Of a DNA stretch of 58,408 bases, positions 43,289 through 51,710 are shown piece after piece. The DNA is taken from positions 1 through 58,408 of the forward strand of contig NZ_BONE01000053.1 of assembly GCF_016862555.1 (NCBI RefSeq), written 5' to 3'. Positions within the stretch are counted from its first letter, which is position 1, and every line of letters begins with the position of its first letter. Below the pieces are notes generated by a model. The model worked only from the letters and a program-made list of their open reading frames with translations, was not told the origin of the DNA and made no database searches. The stretch comes from Asanoa siamensis. Lineage in GTDB: Bacteria; Actinomycetota; Actinomycetes; Mycobacteriales; Micromonosporaceae. Position numbers and translations under genes: made by a program.

Positions 43289-43634
43289 AGGTGCGGCACG
43301 GCAGCGGGCCGCGTGGTCGAGCATGTCGCGGCCCGCCTCCAGCGGGCGTCGACCGCGTCGCGGTGCGCGCAGAACGCCGCCCGCCCGGCGCCGTGATCAG
43401 GTCGCGGATGCCGACCAGCGCCAGCCCCGCGTCCTCGGGCAGGAGGACCGCGACGACCCGCTCCACATCGGACAGCGGGTAACGGCACCAGCCCGCCGCC
43501 GGGCCGGCTCAACGACCGCCGAGATCCGAGGTGGTCACCCCACCGGATCTCGGCGGCCTGCGACACCATCGCGTGGCGGAACGACCAGCGCGACCGGGCT
43601 CGGCGCGGCGACCTGCTGCTGGTCGTCACGAGCG
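43289..43634. other. Non-coding stretch with a decayed coding fragment (minus strand)
   Basis: No intact gene. On the minus strand about 43380-43500 reads GWCRYPLSDVERVVAVLLPE, then DAGLALVGIRDLI, with high third-position G/C. A second frame then continues AAFCAHRDAVDARW and a third GRDMLDHAARC, which looks like one small gene broken by frameshifts. The original family is not recognised. Confidence 0.3.
43516..43556. terminator. 13-bp stem-loop
   Basis: CCGCCGAGATCCG (43516-43528) pairs perfectly with 43544-43556. The 15-nt loop can itself pair GTGG with CCAC. It lies between the convergent tetR and alcohol dehydrogenase genes and may serve both. Confidence 0.6.
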
Positions 43635-44819
43635 CTACGGCTTGAGGACCACCTTCACGCAGCCGTCCTCCTTGTTCTTGAACATGTCGTAGCCGCGCAC
43701 CGCCTCGTCGAGCGGCAGCCTGTGGGTGGTCAGGTCCTCGACGCCGAGCGGGTCGCCGTCGCCGGTCAGCGCCGGCATGATCTCGTCGACCCAGCGGCGC
43801 ACGTGGGCCTGGCCCATCCGGATCGTGATGCCCTTGTCGAACAGGTCCAGCATCGGGAACGGGTCGGCCTGGCCGCCGTACACGCCGATGATCGAGACCG
43901 TGCCGGCGCGCCGTACGCAGTCGAACGCGGTCTTCAACGCCGCCATCCGGTCGACGCCGAACTTCTCGATCGCCGAGCGGGCCCACGAGTCCGGCAGCAT
44001 GCCCGCGGCCCGCTGCGCGAACTCCTGGAACGGCGAGCTGTCCGCCTCCATCCCGACCGCGTCGATCACGCCGTCGGCGCCCCGGCCGCCGGTCAGGTCG
44101 AGCACCGCCGCGGGGATGTCGTCCACCTCGGACGGTGACAGCACCTCGATGCCGTGCCGTCGCGCCATCGCGATCCGCTCCGGCACGCTCTCCACGGCGA
44201 TCACGCGCTCCGCGCCGAGGAACCGGGCGACCCGCGCCGACATCTGCCCGATCGGCCCGAGGCCGATCACGACGACGGTGGAACCGGGCGACACGTCGGC
44301 GTAGCGCACGGCCTGCCACGCGGTCGGCAGCACGTCCGACAGGAACAGGAACCGCTCGTCCGGCGGCCCCTCCGGCACCTTGATCGGGCCGAACTGCGCC
44401 TGCGGCACCCGCAGGTACTCGGCCTGCCCGCCGGGCACCTGCCCGTACAGCTTGGTGTAGCCGAACAGCGCGGCTCCCTTGCCGTACTCGCGGACCTGGG
44501 TGGTCTCGCACTGCGCCATCCAGCCGCGCTCGCACATCCAGCAGGTGCCGCACGAGATGTTGAACGGCACCACGACCCGGTCGCCCGGCGCGATCCCCGT
44601 GACGCCGGACCCCACCTCCTCGACCACACCCATCGGCTCGTGCCCGAGCACGTCACCGGCGTCGAGGTAGGGGCCGAGGACGTCGTAGAGGTGCAGGTCG
44701 GAGCCGCAGATGGCGGTCGAGGTGAGGCGTACGATCGCGTCGGTCGGCTCCTGGATCTTCGGATCCGGGACGGACTCCACGGACACCTTCGCGGTGCCCT
44801 GCCATGTCAAAGCCTTCAT
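43635..44819 (-). CDS. Zinc-dependent alcohol dehydrogenase (formaldehyde dehydrogenase-like)
   Basis: 394 aa. Catalytic zinc ligands Cys38 (TAICGSDLH), His60 and Glu61 (VLGHEPMG). Structural zinc cysteines 90, 93, 96 and 104 (ISCGTCWMCERGWMAQC). NAD site VVVIGLGPIGQMSARVARFLG. The long insert after DGVIDAVGMEAD is typical of the glutathione-independent formaldehyde dehydrogenase-like subgroup. Cytoplasmic. It lies 28 nt after the acyltransferase stop on the same strand; co-transcription is possible. Confidence 0.9.
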   Translation of the reverse strand: MKALTWQGTAKVSVESVPDPKIQEPTDAIVRLTSTAICGSDLHLYDVLGPYLDAGDVLGHEPMGVVEEVGSGVTGIAPGDRVVVPFNISCGTCWMCERGWMAQCETTQVREYGKGAALFGYTKLYGQVPGGQAEYLRVPQAQFGPIKVPEGPPDERFLFLSDVLPTAWQAVRYADVSPGSTVVVIGLGPIGQMSARVARFLGAERVIAVESVPERIAMARRHGIEVLSPSEVDDIPAAVLDLTGGRGADGVIDAVGMEADSSPFQEFAQRAAGMLPDSWARSAIEKFGVDRMAALKTAFDCVRRAGTVSIIGVYGGQADPFPMLDLFDKGITIRMGQAHVRRWVDEIMPALTGDGDPLGVEDLTTHRLPLDEAVRGYDMFKNKEDGCVKVVLKP

Positions 44820-44847
44820 CCAGCAGGCATGCCCGCAGAGACGCGAA

Positions 44848-46779
44848 CTATGCGCCCGTCGTGGCGATCCGGGCGAGTCGGGGCAACAGCCACGGAGCTA
44901 TCACCTGTTGTACGCCCTCCGGGGTGAAATGCAGGCCGTCGCTGCGGATCCGCACGCCTCCGACGTCCCAGGTGAACCGCCCGCCCGGGCACACCATGGC
45001 CTTGAGGTCGAGCACGGTGGCCCCGCGCTGCCCGGCGACCGTGGTCAGCACCCCGTTCCAGGCGTCGACCCGGCCCGGCTCGTCCTCGGGCCACAGGCCG
45101 CCGTCCGGGCGTTCGGCCCGCCGGGTGTACGGCGCGGTCAGCACCACGACATGACCACCGCGGGAGCCGACGACATCGATCGCCAGGTTGAGCTCGCGGG
45201 TCAGGTACGCGTCGAACTCCGGCTGGCCGACGTGCTGGTAGCGCCCGTTGAGCCTGCGGTCCATCAGCTCCCACCGGTCCAGCAGGATCACGGCGACGTC
45301 CGGGTCGTCGGTGCCGATGTCGCGCCGCCAGCGCTGGTCCCACGTGTCGCAGCCGGGATAGTTCGGGTGCGGCGCGCCGACGTACACGATCTCCGGCAGC
45401 CGGGCGATCCCGCAGCCGGGCACGCCGCGCGCGAACACCTGGAGCTTGTCCTGCCTGGGCAGGTACGTGCCGAGCGACCATGACACGGAGTCACCCATGA
45501 CGGCGATCCGCGGGAGTGCGCCGGGGGTGCGTCCCGGGCGGTGGATCGGCGGCCGCGCGGAGGCGCTCGGCCCGGGCCGAGCCTCGTCGAAGGCGATCCG
45601 CGGTGCCGGCCGGGCCGGCGGCGGCACGGTCAGCAGCACCGCGGCCAGGGCGGTGGCCAGCGCGGCGGTCACCCCGGCGGCCGCGCCGAGGCGGGGCCGC
45701 CGCCGCGTCCAGCGGGCCGTCCGCACCGGCCGCTCGACCAGCACGTAGGAGGCGGTCGCGACGAGGAAGACCGCCGCGAGCCGCACGCCCAGCAGCGGCA
45801 GGCCGGCCAGCCCGGTGCGGTCGGCGGTGAGCCAGCCGAACAGGGGCCAGTGCCAGAGATAGAGCCCGTACGAGATCCGCCCGACCGCCACCAGCGGCGC
45901 CAGCGCCAGCACCCGGGCGGTCGGCGAGCGGGGACTGACGACCGCGTGCGCGATCACCGCGGCGGTGGCCAGCGCGACCAGCGTGAGCCCGCCGCGGAAG
46001 AGCCACCCGTCGCCGCCTTCCGCGGTCGTCCAGAGCAGCCCGGTCACGGCGACGCCGGCGGCCGCCAGCGCGCCGAGCACCACGTGCCGCCCGGCGACAC
46101 CGACCCGCCCGACCAGCAGCACCGCGAGCCCGCACCCGACCAGCAGCGTCACCGCCCGCGTGTCGGTGCCGTAGTAGTCCCGGTCCACGTCGGCCGGCGT
46201 GAAGAGCAGCGCCGACGCGAGCGCGGACGCGACCGCGCCGGCCAGACAGATGACGAGCAGGACCAGCCGGGTACGCCGCCCGCGCGCGATCGCCACCGCG
46301 GCCAGGAAGACCAGCGGCCAGACGAGGTAGAACTGCTCCTCGATGCCGAGCGACCAGGTGTGCGCGAGTGGGGAGGGGGCCCCGGTCGCCGCGAAGTAGT
46401 CGCCGTCGCGGGCCATCATGCGCCAGTTGGCGACGTAGGCCACCGCGGCCAGCGAGTCGAGCCGCAGCGCCGGCAACTCGGCCGGCGGCAGCAGCCAGCG
46501 CGACACGATCACCACGGTGACCAGCACGAGCAGGAGCGCCGGCAGCAGCCGCCGGGCCCGCCGGCCCCAGAACGCCACGAGGTCGGTCCGGCCGGTCGCC
46601 GTCCGCTCGGCGAGCAGCAACGACGTGATCAGGAAGCCGGACAGCACGAAGAACGCGTCGACGCCGAGGAACCCGCCGGGCAGCGCGGCCACTCCGCCGT
46701 GGAAGAGCAGCACGGCCAGGACGGCGAAGGCCCGGACCCCGTCGAGCGCAGGTTGGTACGGAAAGCGCGCCCCGGACAT
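44848..46779 (-). CDS. Acyltransferase 3 (OafA/YrhL) with C-terminal SGNH domain
   Basis: 643 aa. The N-terminal about 380 residues have about ten membrane helices with PALDGVRAFAVLAVLLFHGG, GGFLGVDAFFVLSGFLITSL and WSLGIEEQFYLVWPLVF. The C-terminal SGNH hydrolase-like domain has IAVMGDSVSWSLGTYL and DGLHFTPEGV (GDS and D-x-x-H). Such fusions O-acetylate cell-surface polysaccharides or peptidoglycan outside the membrane. It follows aroG by 35 nt. A -10-like TAGGTT 11-12 nt before the ATG may give it its own promoter. Confidence 0.9.
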   Translation of the reverse strand: MSGARFPYQPALDGVRAFAVLAVLLFHGGVAALPGGFLGVDAFFVLSGFLITSLLLAERTATGRTDLVAFWGRRARRLLPALLLVLVTVVIVSRWLLPPAELPALRLDSLAAVAYVANWRMMARDGDYFAATGAPSPLAHTWSLGIEEQFYLVWPLVFLAAVAIARGRRTRLVLLVICLAGAVASALASALLFTPADVDRDYYGTDTRAVTLLVGCGLAVLLVGRVGVAGRHVVLGALAAAGVAVTGLLWTTAEGGDGWLFRGGLTLVALATAAVIAHAVVSPRSPTARVLALAPLVAVGRISYGLYLWHWPLFGWLTADRTGLAGLPLLGVRLAAVFLVATASYVLVERPVRTARWTRRRPRLGAAAGVTAALATALAAVLLTVPPPARPAPRIAFDEARPGPSASARPPIHRPGRTPGALPRIAVMGDSVSWSLGTYLPRQDKLQVFARGVPGCGIARLPEIVYVGAPHPNYPGCDTWDQRWRRDIGTDDPDVAVILLDRWELMDRRLNGRYQHVGQPEFDAYLTRELNLAIDVVGSRGGHVVVLTAPYTRRAERPDGGLWPEDEPGRVDAWNGVLTTVAGQRGATVLDLKAMVCPGGRFTWDVGGVRIRSDGLHFTPEGVQQVIAPWLLPRLARIATTGA

Positions 46780-46814
46780 TTGGGACTAAACCTACCGGGG
46801 CGCGCGCCCGCACA

Positions 46815-47867
46815 TCACCGCCGCGCGCGAACCGCCCCCGCCAGTTCGTCCAGCAGCGTCGCCGTCGTGTCCCAGTCGATGCAGGCGTCGGTGACCGACT
46901 GCCCGCGCACCGACCCGCCCGGGTCCTGCCGGCCGGCCACCAGGAAGCTCTCCAGCATCACGCCCGCGATGCCGCGCTCGCCGGCCGCCAGCCGGGCCGC
47001 GATGTCGCGTACGACGCCGGGCTGCCGGTTGTGGTCCTTGCCGCTGTTGCCGTGACTGGCGTCGATCATCAGCCGCTCCGGCAGGCCGGCCTTGCCGAGC
47101 TTGGCCAGCGCGTCCGAGACGTGCGCCGCCGAGTAGTTCGGCCCGCTCGCGCCGCCGCGCAGCATCAGGTGGCAGTCCGGGTTGCCGGTCGTGGTGACCA
47201 GGGCGGCGATCCCGTCGAGGTTGATGCCCATGAACACGTGGCTGGCCGCCGCGGCCCGGATGCCGTCGACCGCGTCGCCGATGTCGCCCGAGGTCGAGTT
47301 CTTGATCCCGATCGGCATCGACAGCCCGCTGCAGAGCTGCCGGTGGGTCTGGCTCGCCGCCGTCCGAGCGCCGATCGAACCCCAGCTCACGATGTCCGCG
47401 ATGAACTGCGGCGTGATCGGGTCGAGGAACTCGCAGCCGACCGGCAGGCCGAGCGCGGAGACGTCCAGCAGGAGCTGGCGAGCGAGCCGCAGGCCGCGGT
47501 TGACGTCGAAGCCGCCCGTCATGTCGGGGTCGTTGATCAGACCCTTCCAACCGACGGTGGTACGGGGCTTCTCGAAGTAGGTGCGCATCACCACCCGCAA
47601 CTCGCCGGAGAGCTCGTCGGCGACCTTCGCGAGGCGTTGGGCGTATTCCAGGCCGGCGTCCGGGTCGTGGATCGAGCAGGGGCCGACGATCACCAGCAGG
47701 CGGTCGTCGCGCCCGTCGAGCACGTCGGCGACCTCGGCGCGACCGCGGCCGACCACGTCGGCGACCTCGGGGGTGACCGGGAACTCGTGGCGGAGCAGCG
47801 CGGGAGAGATCAACGGGCTCATCCGGGCGATGCGGGCGTCATCGAGCGCCGCGGCGGTGACAGACAT
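46815..47867 (-). CDS. aroG: DAHP synthase, class I (3-deoxy-7-phosphoheptulonate synthase)
   Basis: 350 aa, SD GAGAGGA. Condenses PEP and erythrose 4-phosphate, the first step of the shikimate pathway. Class I AroF/G/H motifs: LLVIVGPCSIHDPDAGLEYA, RTYFEKPRTTVGWKGLINDP, GCEFLDPITPQF, WGSIGARTAASQTHR, GIKNSTSGD, IDASHGNSGKDHNRQ and GVMLESFLVAGRQ. Which aromatic amino acid inhibits it cannot be read. A leader peptide with Tyr-Trp-Phe codons and overlapping hairpins precedes it. Confidence 0.95.
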   Translation of the reverse strand: MSVTAAALDDARIARMSPLISPALLRHEFPVTPEVADVVGRGRAEVADVLDGRDDRLLVIVGPCSIHDPDAGLEYAQRLAKVADELSGELRVVMRTYFEKPRTTVGWKGLINDPDMTGGFDVNRGLRLARQLLLDVSALGLPVGCEFLDPITPQFIADIVSWGSIGARTAASQTHRQLCSGLSMPIGIKNSTSGDIGDAVDGIRAAAASHVFMGINLDGIAALVTTTGNPDCHLMLRGGASGPNYSAAHVSDALAKLGKAGLPERLMIDASHGNSGKDHNRQPGVVRDIAARLAAGERGIAGVMLESFLVAGRQDPGGSVRGQSVTDACIDWDTTATLLDELAGAVRARR

Positions 47868-47892
47868 GGCGTCCTCTCATGGGCGAGCCGCC

Positions 47893-47930
47893 CTCGGACG
47901 CGTCCGAGCCGGCTCAGTGATCCGGCTCGG
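47893..47930 (-). promoter_or_regulatory. Overlapping hairpins of the aroG attenuator
   Basis: In the mRNA, hairpin A is CCGAGCCGG / CCGGCTCGG (47930-47904, 9 bp, 9-nt loop). Hairpin B is CTCGGA-CGCG-TCCGAG (47908-47893). They share 47904-47908, so only one can form. A third weak stem GGGC/GCCC covers 47893-47881, close to the SD. No U-tract is present. Confidence 0.6.
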
Positions 47931-47939
47931 GGGTGAAGG

Positions 47940-48005
47940 TCAGCGCAGCGGTACGCCCGCCGACCCCACCCGGGCCGGAGGTGTAAACCAATACTGGCGC
48001 TGCAC
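47940..48005 (-). CDS. aroG leader peptide with Tyr-Trp-Phe codons
   Basis: 21 aa from GTG 48005 to TGA 47940. Codons 5-7 are TAT TGG TTT (VQRQYWFTPPARV). A -10 TAACGT (48018-48013) ends 7 nt before the GTG, so the RNA is probably leaderless and the peptide is translated at once. Three different aromatic codons in a row in front of the first enzyme of aromatic synthesis is the hallmark of ribosome-mediated attenuation. Ribosome stalling on any of them would change which of the following hairpins forms. A comparable leader upstream of aroF has been reported in Corynebacterium, as I recall. Confidence 0.7.
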   Translation of the reverse strand: MQRQYWFTPPARVGSAGVPLR

Positions 48006-48012
48006 GGCCGCA

Positions 48013-48018
48013 ACGTTA
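48013..48018 (-). promoter_or_regulatory. -10 element of the aroG leader transcript
   Basis: TAACGT on the minus strand, 7 nt before the leader GTG. No convincing -35 is seen. Confidence 0.45.
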
Positions 48019-48054
48019 GCAGGCACGGTCCTGAAGAACCGCGCCGGACCACCC

Positions 48055-48222
48055 CCAGGGGTGTCGCGTGGATCACGGCGGCACTCCGCCGGGCCCAGAC
48101 GACGACCGACCGCACGCGGAGCCGGGCCGGATACAACACCGGTATCCGACCCACCTCCGCGCACGCCCGGACGCCGCCTGGACCTCGGCGGAGCACCACC
48201 CTGATCCACGCGACACCCCTGG
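48055..48222. repeat. 168-bp element bounded by perfect 21-bp inverted repeats
   Basis: CCAGGGGTGTCGCGTGGATC plus A (48055-48075) is the exact reverse complement of 48202-48222. Inside are two more hairpins: CGGCGG-CACT-CCGCCG (48076-48091) and CGGATAC-N7-GTATCCG around 48128-48148. The right end lies 3 nt beyond the stop of the GH43 gene. There is no open frame and no obvious target-site duplication. It could be a small non-autonomous transposable element, a large terminator or a structured RNA. Confidence 0.6.
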
Positions 48223-48225
48223 AGA

Positions 48226-49917
48226 TCAGCGATACAACCGCACGTAGTCGAAGAGGGCCGTCGCCGGTGGGTTGTCGCCGCCGTGGGCGACGAGTCCGAT
48301 TCGGGGGGCCGGGCCGGCCGGGAAGGTCCACACCCCACCCCACGTCCAGTGGCGGCCGTCGAGGCTGGTGGCCGCCCGGTACTCGTGCTCGCCCGTGCGG
48401 TCGGTCCGGTGGGCCAGGCGCAGCCAGGTCGTGTCGGCCGGGGGTGTCTCGACCATCCCGCCGTAGGAGAGGCCGCCGGCGTACGGGAGTTCCCGCCCGT
48501 ACTCGATCTGGCGCGTGTTCCAGATCGCGACGTGGCTCAGCCGGGCGAAGTCGTCGTCGCCGGCGTAGATCACCAGGCCGGCCTGCTGGTAGTTGCGGAC
48601 CGTGTCGACGCCCAGGTCGATCGACAGCTTCGTCTCGACGACCCAGTCGCCGGCGGGCGCGTCCCGCACGAGCACGCTGGCGTCGTTGCCGGGACCGACC
48701 AGGTCGGCCGCCTGCGTGGGCCAGCGCAGCGCTCCGCCGGTCACCGTCGCGTCGGGATCGGGCCGGACCCAGGACCACCCCGGGGACAGCCCGGCCGAGA
48801 ACTCGTCGGACCACACCAGCCGCTTCGGCGTGACGGACCACGGCTTGTCGGGCGCGCCCGGGTCGGAGGCCCAGCGCCCGCCGCGTACGGTCGGCCAGCC
48901 GTCCACCCAGTCCAGCCGGTCGACCAGCATCGGCCGCCGGTTGATCCCGAACGGCTCGTCGAGGTACGGCGCGCCGCGGTCGATCGCGTGGTAGACGAAC
49001 CAGTCGCGCCCCCGCTCGTCGGTGACCACCGCGTTGTGCCCGGTGCCGATCCAGCGGTTGCCGTTGGGCTGGATCACCGGCGTCCCGCCGACCCGCGAGG
49101 CCAGCAGCGAGTGGCCGTCCCGGTCGACGAACGGCCCGGTGGGGCTCTTCGACCGGCCCGCGAACACGCTGTAGCCGGTGGTGGGCCCGGCGCAGCAGTT
49201 GGCCGCGGAGCCGAACAGGTAGTACCAGCCGCCGCGCCGGACCACGTACGCGCCCTCGTAGCGGTTGTCGATCGTCACCTGCGTGGCCGCGCCGGTGACC
49301 CGCAGGCCGTCGGGGGACAGGGGCACGGTCCAGATCCCGCCGAAGTACGAGCCGTAGTAGAGCCAGCGCTGCCCGGTCGCGTCGGTAAGCCCGGCCGGGT
49401 CGAACGTCCACAGGAACCCGCCGCCGGCCGCCGGGCGGGGGCCGACCAGCGGCGCGCCGGAGTCGGTCCACGGGCCGGCGGGACCGGGCGCGGTGGCCAC
49501 GCCGATCGCCGAGTCGTCGCCGGGGTTGAGGGTCGTGTCGGTGACCGTGTAGTAGAGCAGCCAGCGGTCGCCGGCACGCCGGATGTCCGGTGCCCACAGG
49601 CCCGCCGTCGGGGTCGCCCAGGCCGGCCGGTTGGCCGCGGTGAACGCGTCGCCCACATAGGACCAGCGGGCGAGGTCCGTCGAGCGCAGGACCGGCAGCA
49701 GGTGCGGCGTGCCCTCACCGGAGCGGAGGGGGTCGCTGGTGCCGTACGCGTACCAGAAGCCGTCGTCGCCGCGGATCACCGCCGGGTCGGCGAAGGTGTC
49801 GGCGACGCCGGCCGTGACCGGGTTGCGCGGCGTCCGGTGTGGAGCGGCGGAGGCGGGGGCCGCGGCGGTCACCAGCGCGAGGCCGGCGAGCACGGCGACG
49901 ATCGGCAGTCGACGCAT
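48226..49917 (-). CDS. Secreted GH43 arabinanase/arabinofuranosidase with C-terminal beta-sandwich
   Basis: 563 aa, SD AGGTGG. Signal peptide MRRLPIVAVLAGLALVTAAA to ASAAP. Five-bladed GH43 domain (about 35-345): TFADPAVIRGDDGFWYAYGT (Asp44 base), GLWAPDIRRAGDRWLLYYTV, TFDPAGLTDATGQRWLYYGS and DNRYEGAYVVRRGGWYYLFG (acid Glu), then GTGHNAVV. The C-terminal about 200 residues (LVWSDEFSAGLSPGWSWVRP, then VETKLSI onward) form a concanavalin-like sandwich, as in DUF1349-type partners. It probably attacks extracellular arabinan. The operator in its promoter matches that of the GH51/ABC operon. Confidence 0.88.
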   Translation of the reverse strand: MRRLPIVAVLAGLALVTAAAPASAAPHRTPRNPVTAGVADTFADPAVIRGDDGFWYAYGTSDPLRSGEGTPHLLPVLRSTDLARWSYVGDAFTAANRPAWATPTAGLWAPDIRRAGDRWLLYYTVTDTTLNPGDDSAIGVATAPGPAGPWTDSGAPLVGPRPAAGGGFLWTFDPAGLTDATGQRWLYYGSYFGGIWTVPLSPDGLRVTGAATQVTIDNRYEGAYVVRRGGWYYLFGSAANCCAGPTTGYSVFAGRSKSPTGPFVDRDGHSLLASRVGGTPVIQPNGNRWIGTGHNAVVTDERGRDWFVYHAIDRGAPYLDEPFGINRRPMLVDRLDWVDGWPTVRGGRWASDPGAPDKPWSVTPKRLVWSDEFSAGLSPGWSWVRPDPDATVTGGALRWPTQAADLVGPGNDASVLVRDAPAGDWVVETKLSIDLGVDTVRNYQQAGLVIYAGDDDFARLSHVAIWNTRQIEYGRELPYAGGLSYGGMVETPPADTTWLRLAHRTDRTGEHEYRAATSLDGRHWTWGGVWTFPAGPAPRIGLVAHGGDNPPATALFDYVRLYR

Positions 49918-49924
49918 CCACCAC

Positions 49925-49954
49925 CTTTACAACGTTGCATTCATCGTTGTAAAG
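49925..49954 (-). promoter_or_regulatory. Split LacI-type operator upstream of the secreted GH43 gene
   Basis: CTTTACAACG-N10-CGTTGTAAAG, perfect 10-bp arms with a 10-nt spacer. On the minus strand the 15-nt stretch ACCATCTTTACAACG is identical to the one at the GH51 promoter. TTTACA may also serve as -35. Confidence 0.65.
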
Positions 49955-50016
49955 ATGGTTGGGACGGCTGATCACGGGTACGCAGCCCGGACCCGGCGAG
50001 GAAGAGGAGGCTCGAC

Positions 50017-50736
50017 GTGCCCGTCCAGCCAGCGATCAAGACCCGACGCAGCCCGACCGCCCCGGCCGGCGAGTCCAAGGGCGCCTGGCGCGCGATCCTC
50101 GAGCAGGGCGCGCACCTGCTCCAGACCAGCGCGCCGATGTCGGGTTTCGACGTCTATGTCGTCGGCTTCCACTGTGCCAAGGGCGAGCCTGACTTCCAGA
50201 TGGAGGCGCACCACTTCTGCCGGGTCGTCAACGACGACGTGCTGCAGTGCGTGCTGTTCGACGGCAACACGAAGGACGCGAACCTGATCGGCGTGGAATA
50301 CATCATCTCCGGCCGGCTGTTCGACACGGTTCCCGCGGAGGAGCGCGGCTACTGGCACCCGCACAACTTCGAGGTGCTCTCCGGCGAGCTCGTCGCGCCC
50401 GGGCTGCCCGCGGCGGCGGAGAAGGCGCTGATGAAGCAGCTGATGAACTCGTACGGCAAGACGTGGCACACCTGGCACACCCACAGCGCCGGCGGCCACG
50501 GCGGGATGCCGCTGCCGTTCGGCGACCCGAAGCTGATGTGGTCGTTCAACCGGGACGGCGAGGCCGACGAGTCGATCAAGCAGGACCGCAACGAGGCGAT
50601 GGACATCGACGTCGCGAAGACCCGCGCCGACCGCCAGTCGCTGCTGCCGCTCGCGGAGCCGCAGTGGGGAGTCGACGACATGAAGGACGACTTCACCGGC
50701 ACCACCCCGGTGCCCGGCGTCGTCGCCAGACACTAG
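50017..50736 (+). CDS. DUF1264 protein (oil body-associated protein, OBAP-like)
   Basis: 239 aa from GTG 50017, SD GAGGAGG. Family stretches: FHCAKGEPDFQMEAHHFCRV, NLIGVEYIISGRLFDTVPAE, YWHPHNFEVLSGELVAPGLP and MNSYGKTWHTWHTHSAGGHG. It matches the OBAP family best known from plant seed oil bodies, also found in bacteria and fungi; function unknown. His-rich pairs (EAHHFC, WHPHNFE, WHTWHTH) suggest metal binding. It sits inside the arabinan locus on the opposite strand, and its stop overlaps that of the GH43 lipoprotein gene. It is close to the shared operator, so its control may be linked. Confidence 0.88.
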   Translation: MPVQPAIKTRRSPTAPAGESKGAWRAILEQGAHLLQTSAPMSGFDVYVVGFHCAKGEPDFQMEAHHFCRVVNDDVLQCVLFDGNTKDANLIGVEYIISGRLFDTVPAEERGYWHPHNFEVLSGELVAPGLPAAAEKALMKQLMNSYGKTWHTWHTHSAGGHGGMPLPFGDPKLMWSFNRDGEADESIKQDRNEAMDIDVAKTRADRQSLLPLAEPQWGVDDMKDDFTGTTPVPGVVARH

Positions 50737-51710
50737 GGCAGCGCTTGCGGGCCGTCCGTCGGTCCGCGGACGACCGGCCGGCCGTCGGTCCAGACCACCT
50801 CGTCCAGCCAGACCTGCCGGCCGGGGTCGACCGCGCCCTCCTGGCCGGCGGGCCAGGCGTGGTAGAGCAGCCAGGTGCGGCCGTCCTTCTCCACCATCGA
50901 CGCGTGCCCCGGCCCGGACGCGCGGCCGGCGGACGCCAGGATCGGGTTCTCCGGCGCCTTCCGGCACGGGCCCGCCGGCGAGTCGCAGACCGCGTAACCC
51001 TCCGCGTAGGACGACCGGTCGTACGCGTTGGCCGCGTAGAACAGGAACAGCCCCTCGGGCCGGCGCCAGAGGAAGGGTCCCTCGACGACCGCACCCTCCC
51101 ACGCCTCCGTCTGCTTGATCAACCGCGCGGGCGCGCCCGCCAGCGTCTCTCCGGACGGCGCGAGTGGCTGCGACCAGATCCAGGTGTCCGCACCGACCGC
51201 GTTGCCGTCGTTCTTCCACAGCAGGTGCAGTGAGCCGTCGGAGTCGCGGAACGGGCTCGCGTCGATCGACCCACCCAGCGCGGCCTGGCAGACCAGCGGC
51301 GCGTCGGCATCGTCCACATAGGGCCCGGCCGGGGCGCGCGCGACCGCCCGCCCGACGCACTGACGGCCGGTCGCGGCCGACGCGGCCGTGTAGTAGAGCA
51401 CGTACCGGTCCGCCGCCACCGCCAGCACCTCCGGCGCCCACGTCTTCCCGCCGACGGCCCACGACCCGAGCGCCGGCAACGCGTCGCCGGCCGGCGACCA
51501 GGTCACCAGGTCCGGCGAGGTCAGCACCGGCACGTTCGCGGCCGGCGTGTTCGTGTGGAACAGAAACCAGGCCTCGCCGACCCGGATCGCCTGCGGATCG
51601 GGGGCGTCCGACGCGTACACCGGGTTGGTGAACGTCGGCGCCGGCTCGTCACCGGCGCAGCCGCCGAGGGCGGCCGCCACCACCGTCGCCACCAGAACCC
51701 TCCGGATCAT
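50733..51710 (-). CDS. GH43-family lipoprotein
   Basis: 325 aa from ATG 51710, overlapping the permease stop (ATGA). Lipobox in MIRRVLVATVVAAALGGCAG, lipidated Cys18. Five-bladed GH43: FTNPVYASDAPDPQAIRVGE (catalytic Asp region), TWAPEVLAVAADRYVLYYTA, SIDASPFRDSDGSLHLLWKN and EGAVVEGPFLWRRPEGLFLF (Glu region), then GPGHASMV. Tethered outside the membrane, it probably trims arabino-oligosaccharides next to the ABC importer. Last gene of the operon that starts with GH51. Confidence 0.88.
   Translation of the reverse strand: MIRRVLVATVVAAALGGCAGDEPAPTFTNPVYASDAPDPQAIRVGEAWFLFHTNTPAANVPVLTSPDLVTWSPAGDALPALGSWAVGGKTWAPEVLAVAADRYVLYYTAASAATGRQCVGRAVARAPAGPYVDDADAPLVCQAALGGSIDASPFRDSDGSLHLLWKNDGNAVGADTWIWSQPLAPSGETLAGAPARLIKQTEAWEGAVVEGPFLWRRPEGLFLFYAANAYDRSSYAEGYAVCDSPAGPCRKAPENPILASAGRASGPGHASMVEKDGRTWLLYHAWPAGQEGAVDPGRQVWLDEVVWTDGRPVVRGPTDGPQALP

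Noticed and set aside
41456-43324. 622-codon minus-strand frame through two hydrolase/TetR genes
   Set aside because: Arg/Ala/Gly-rich shadow; overlaps three well-supported genes.
47893-47930. Hairpins considered as a riboswitch
   Set aside because: Too small for a ligand-binding fold, and the leader peptide with aromatic codons explains them better.
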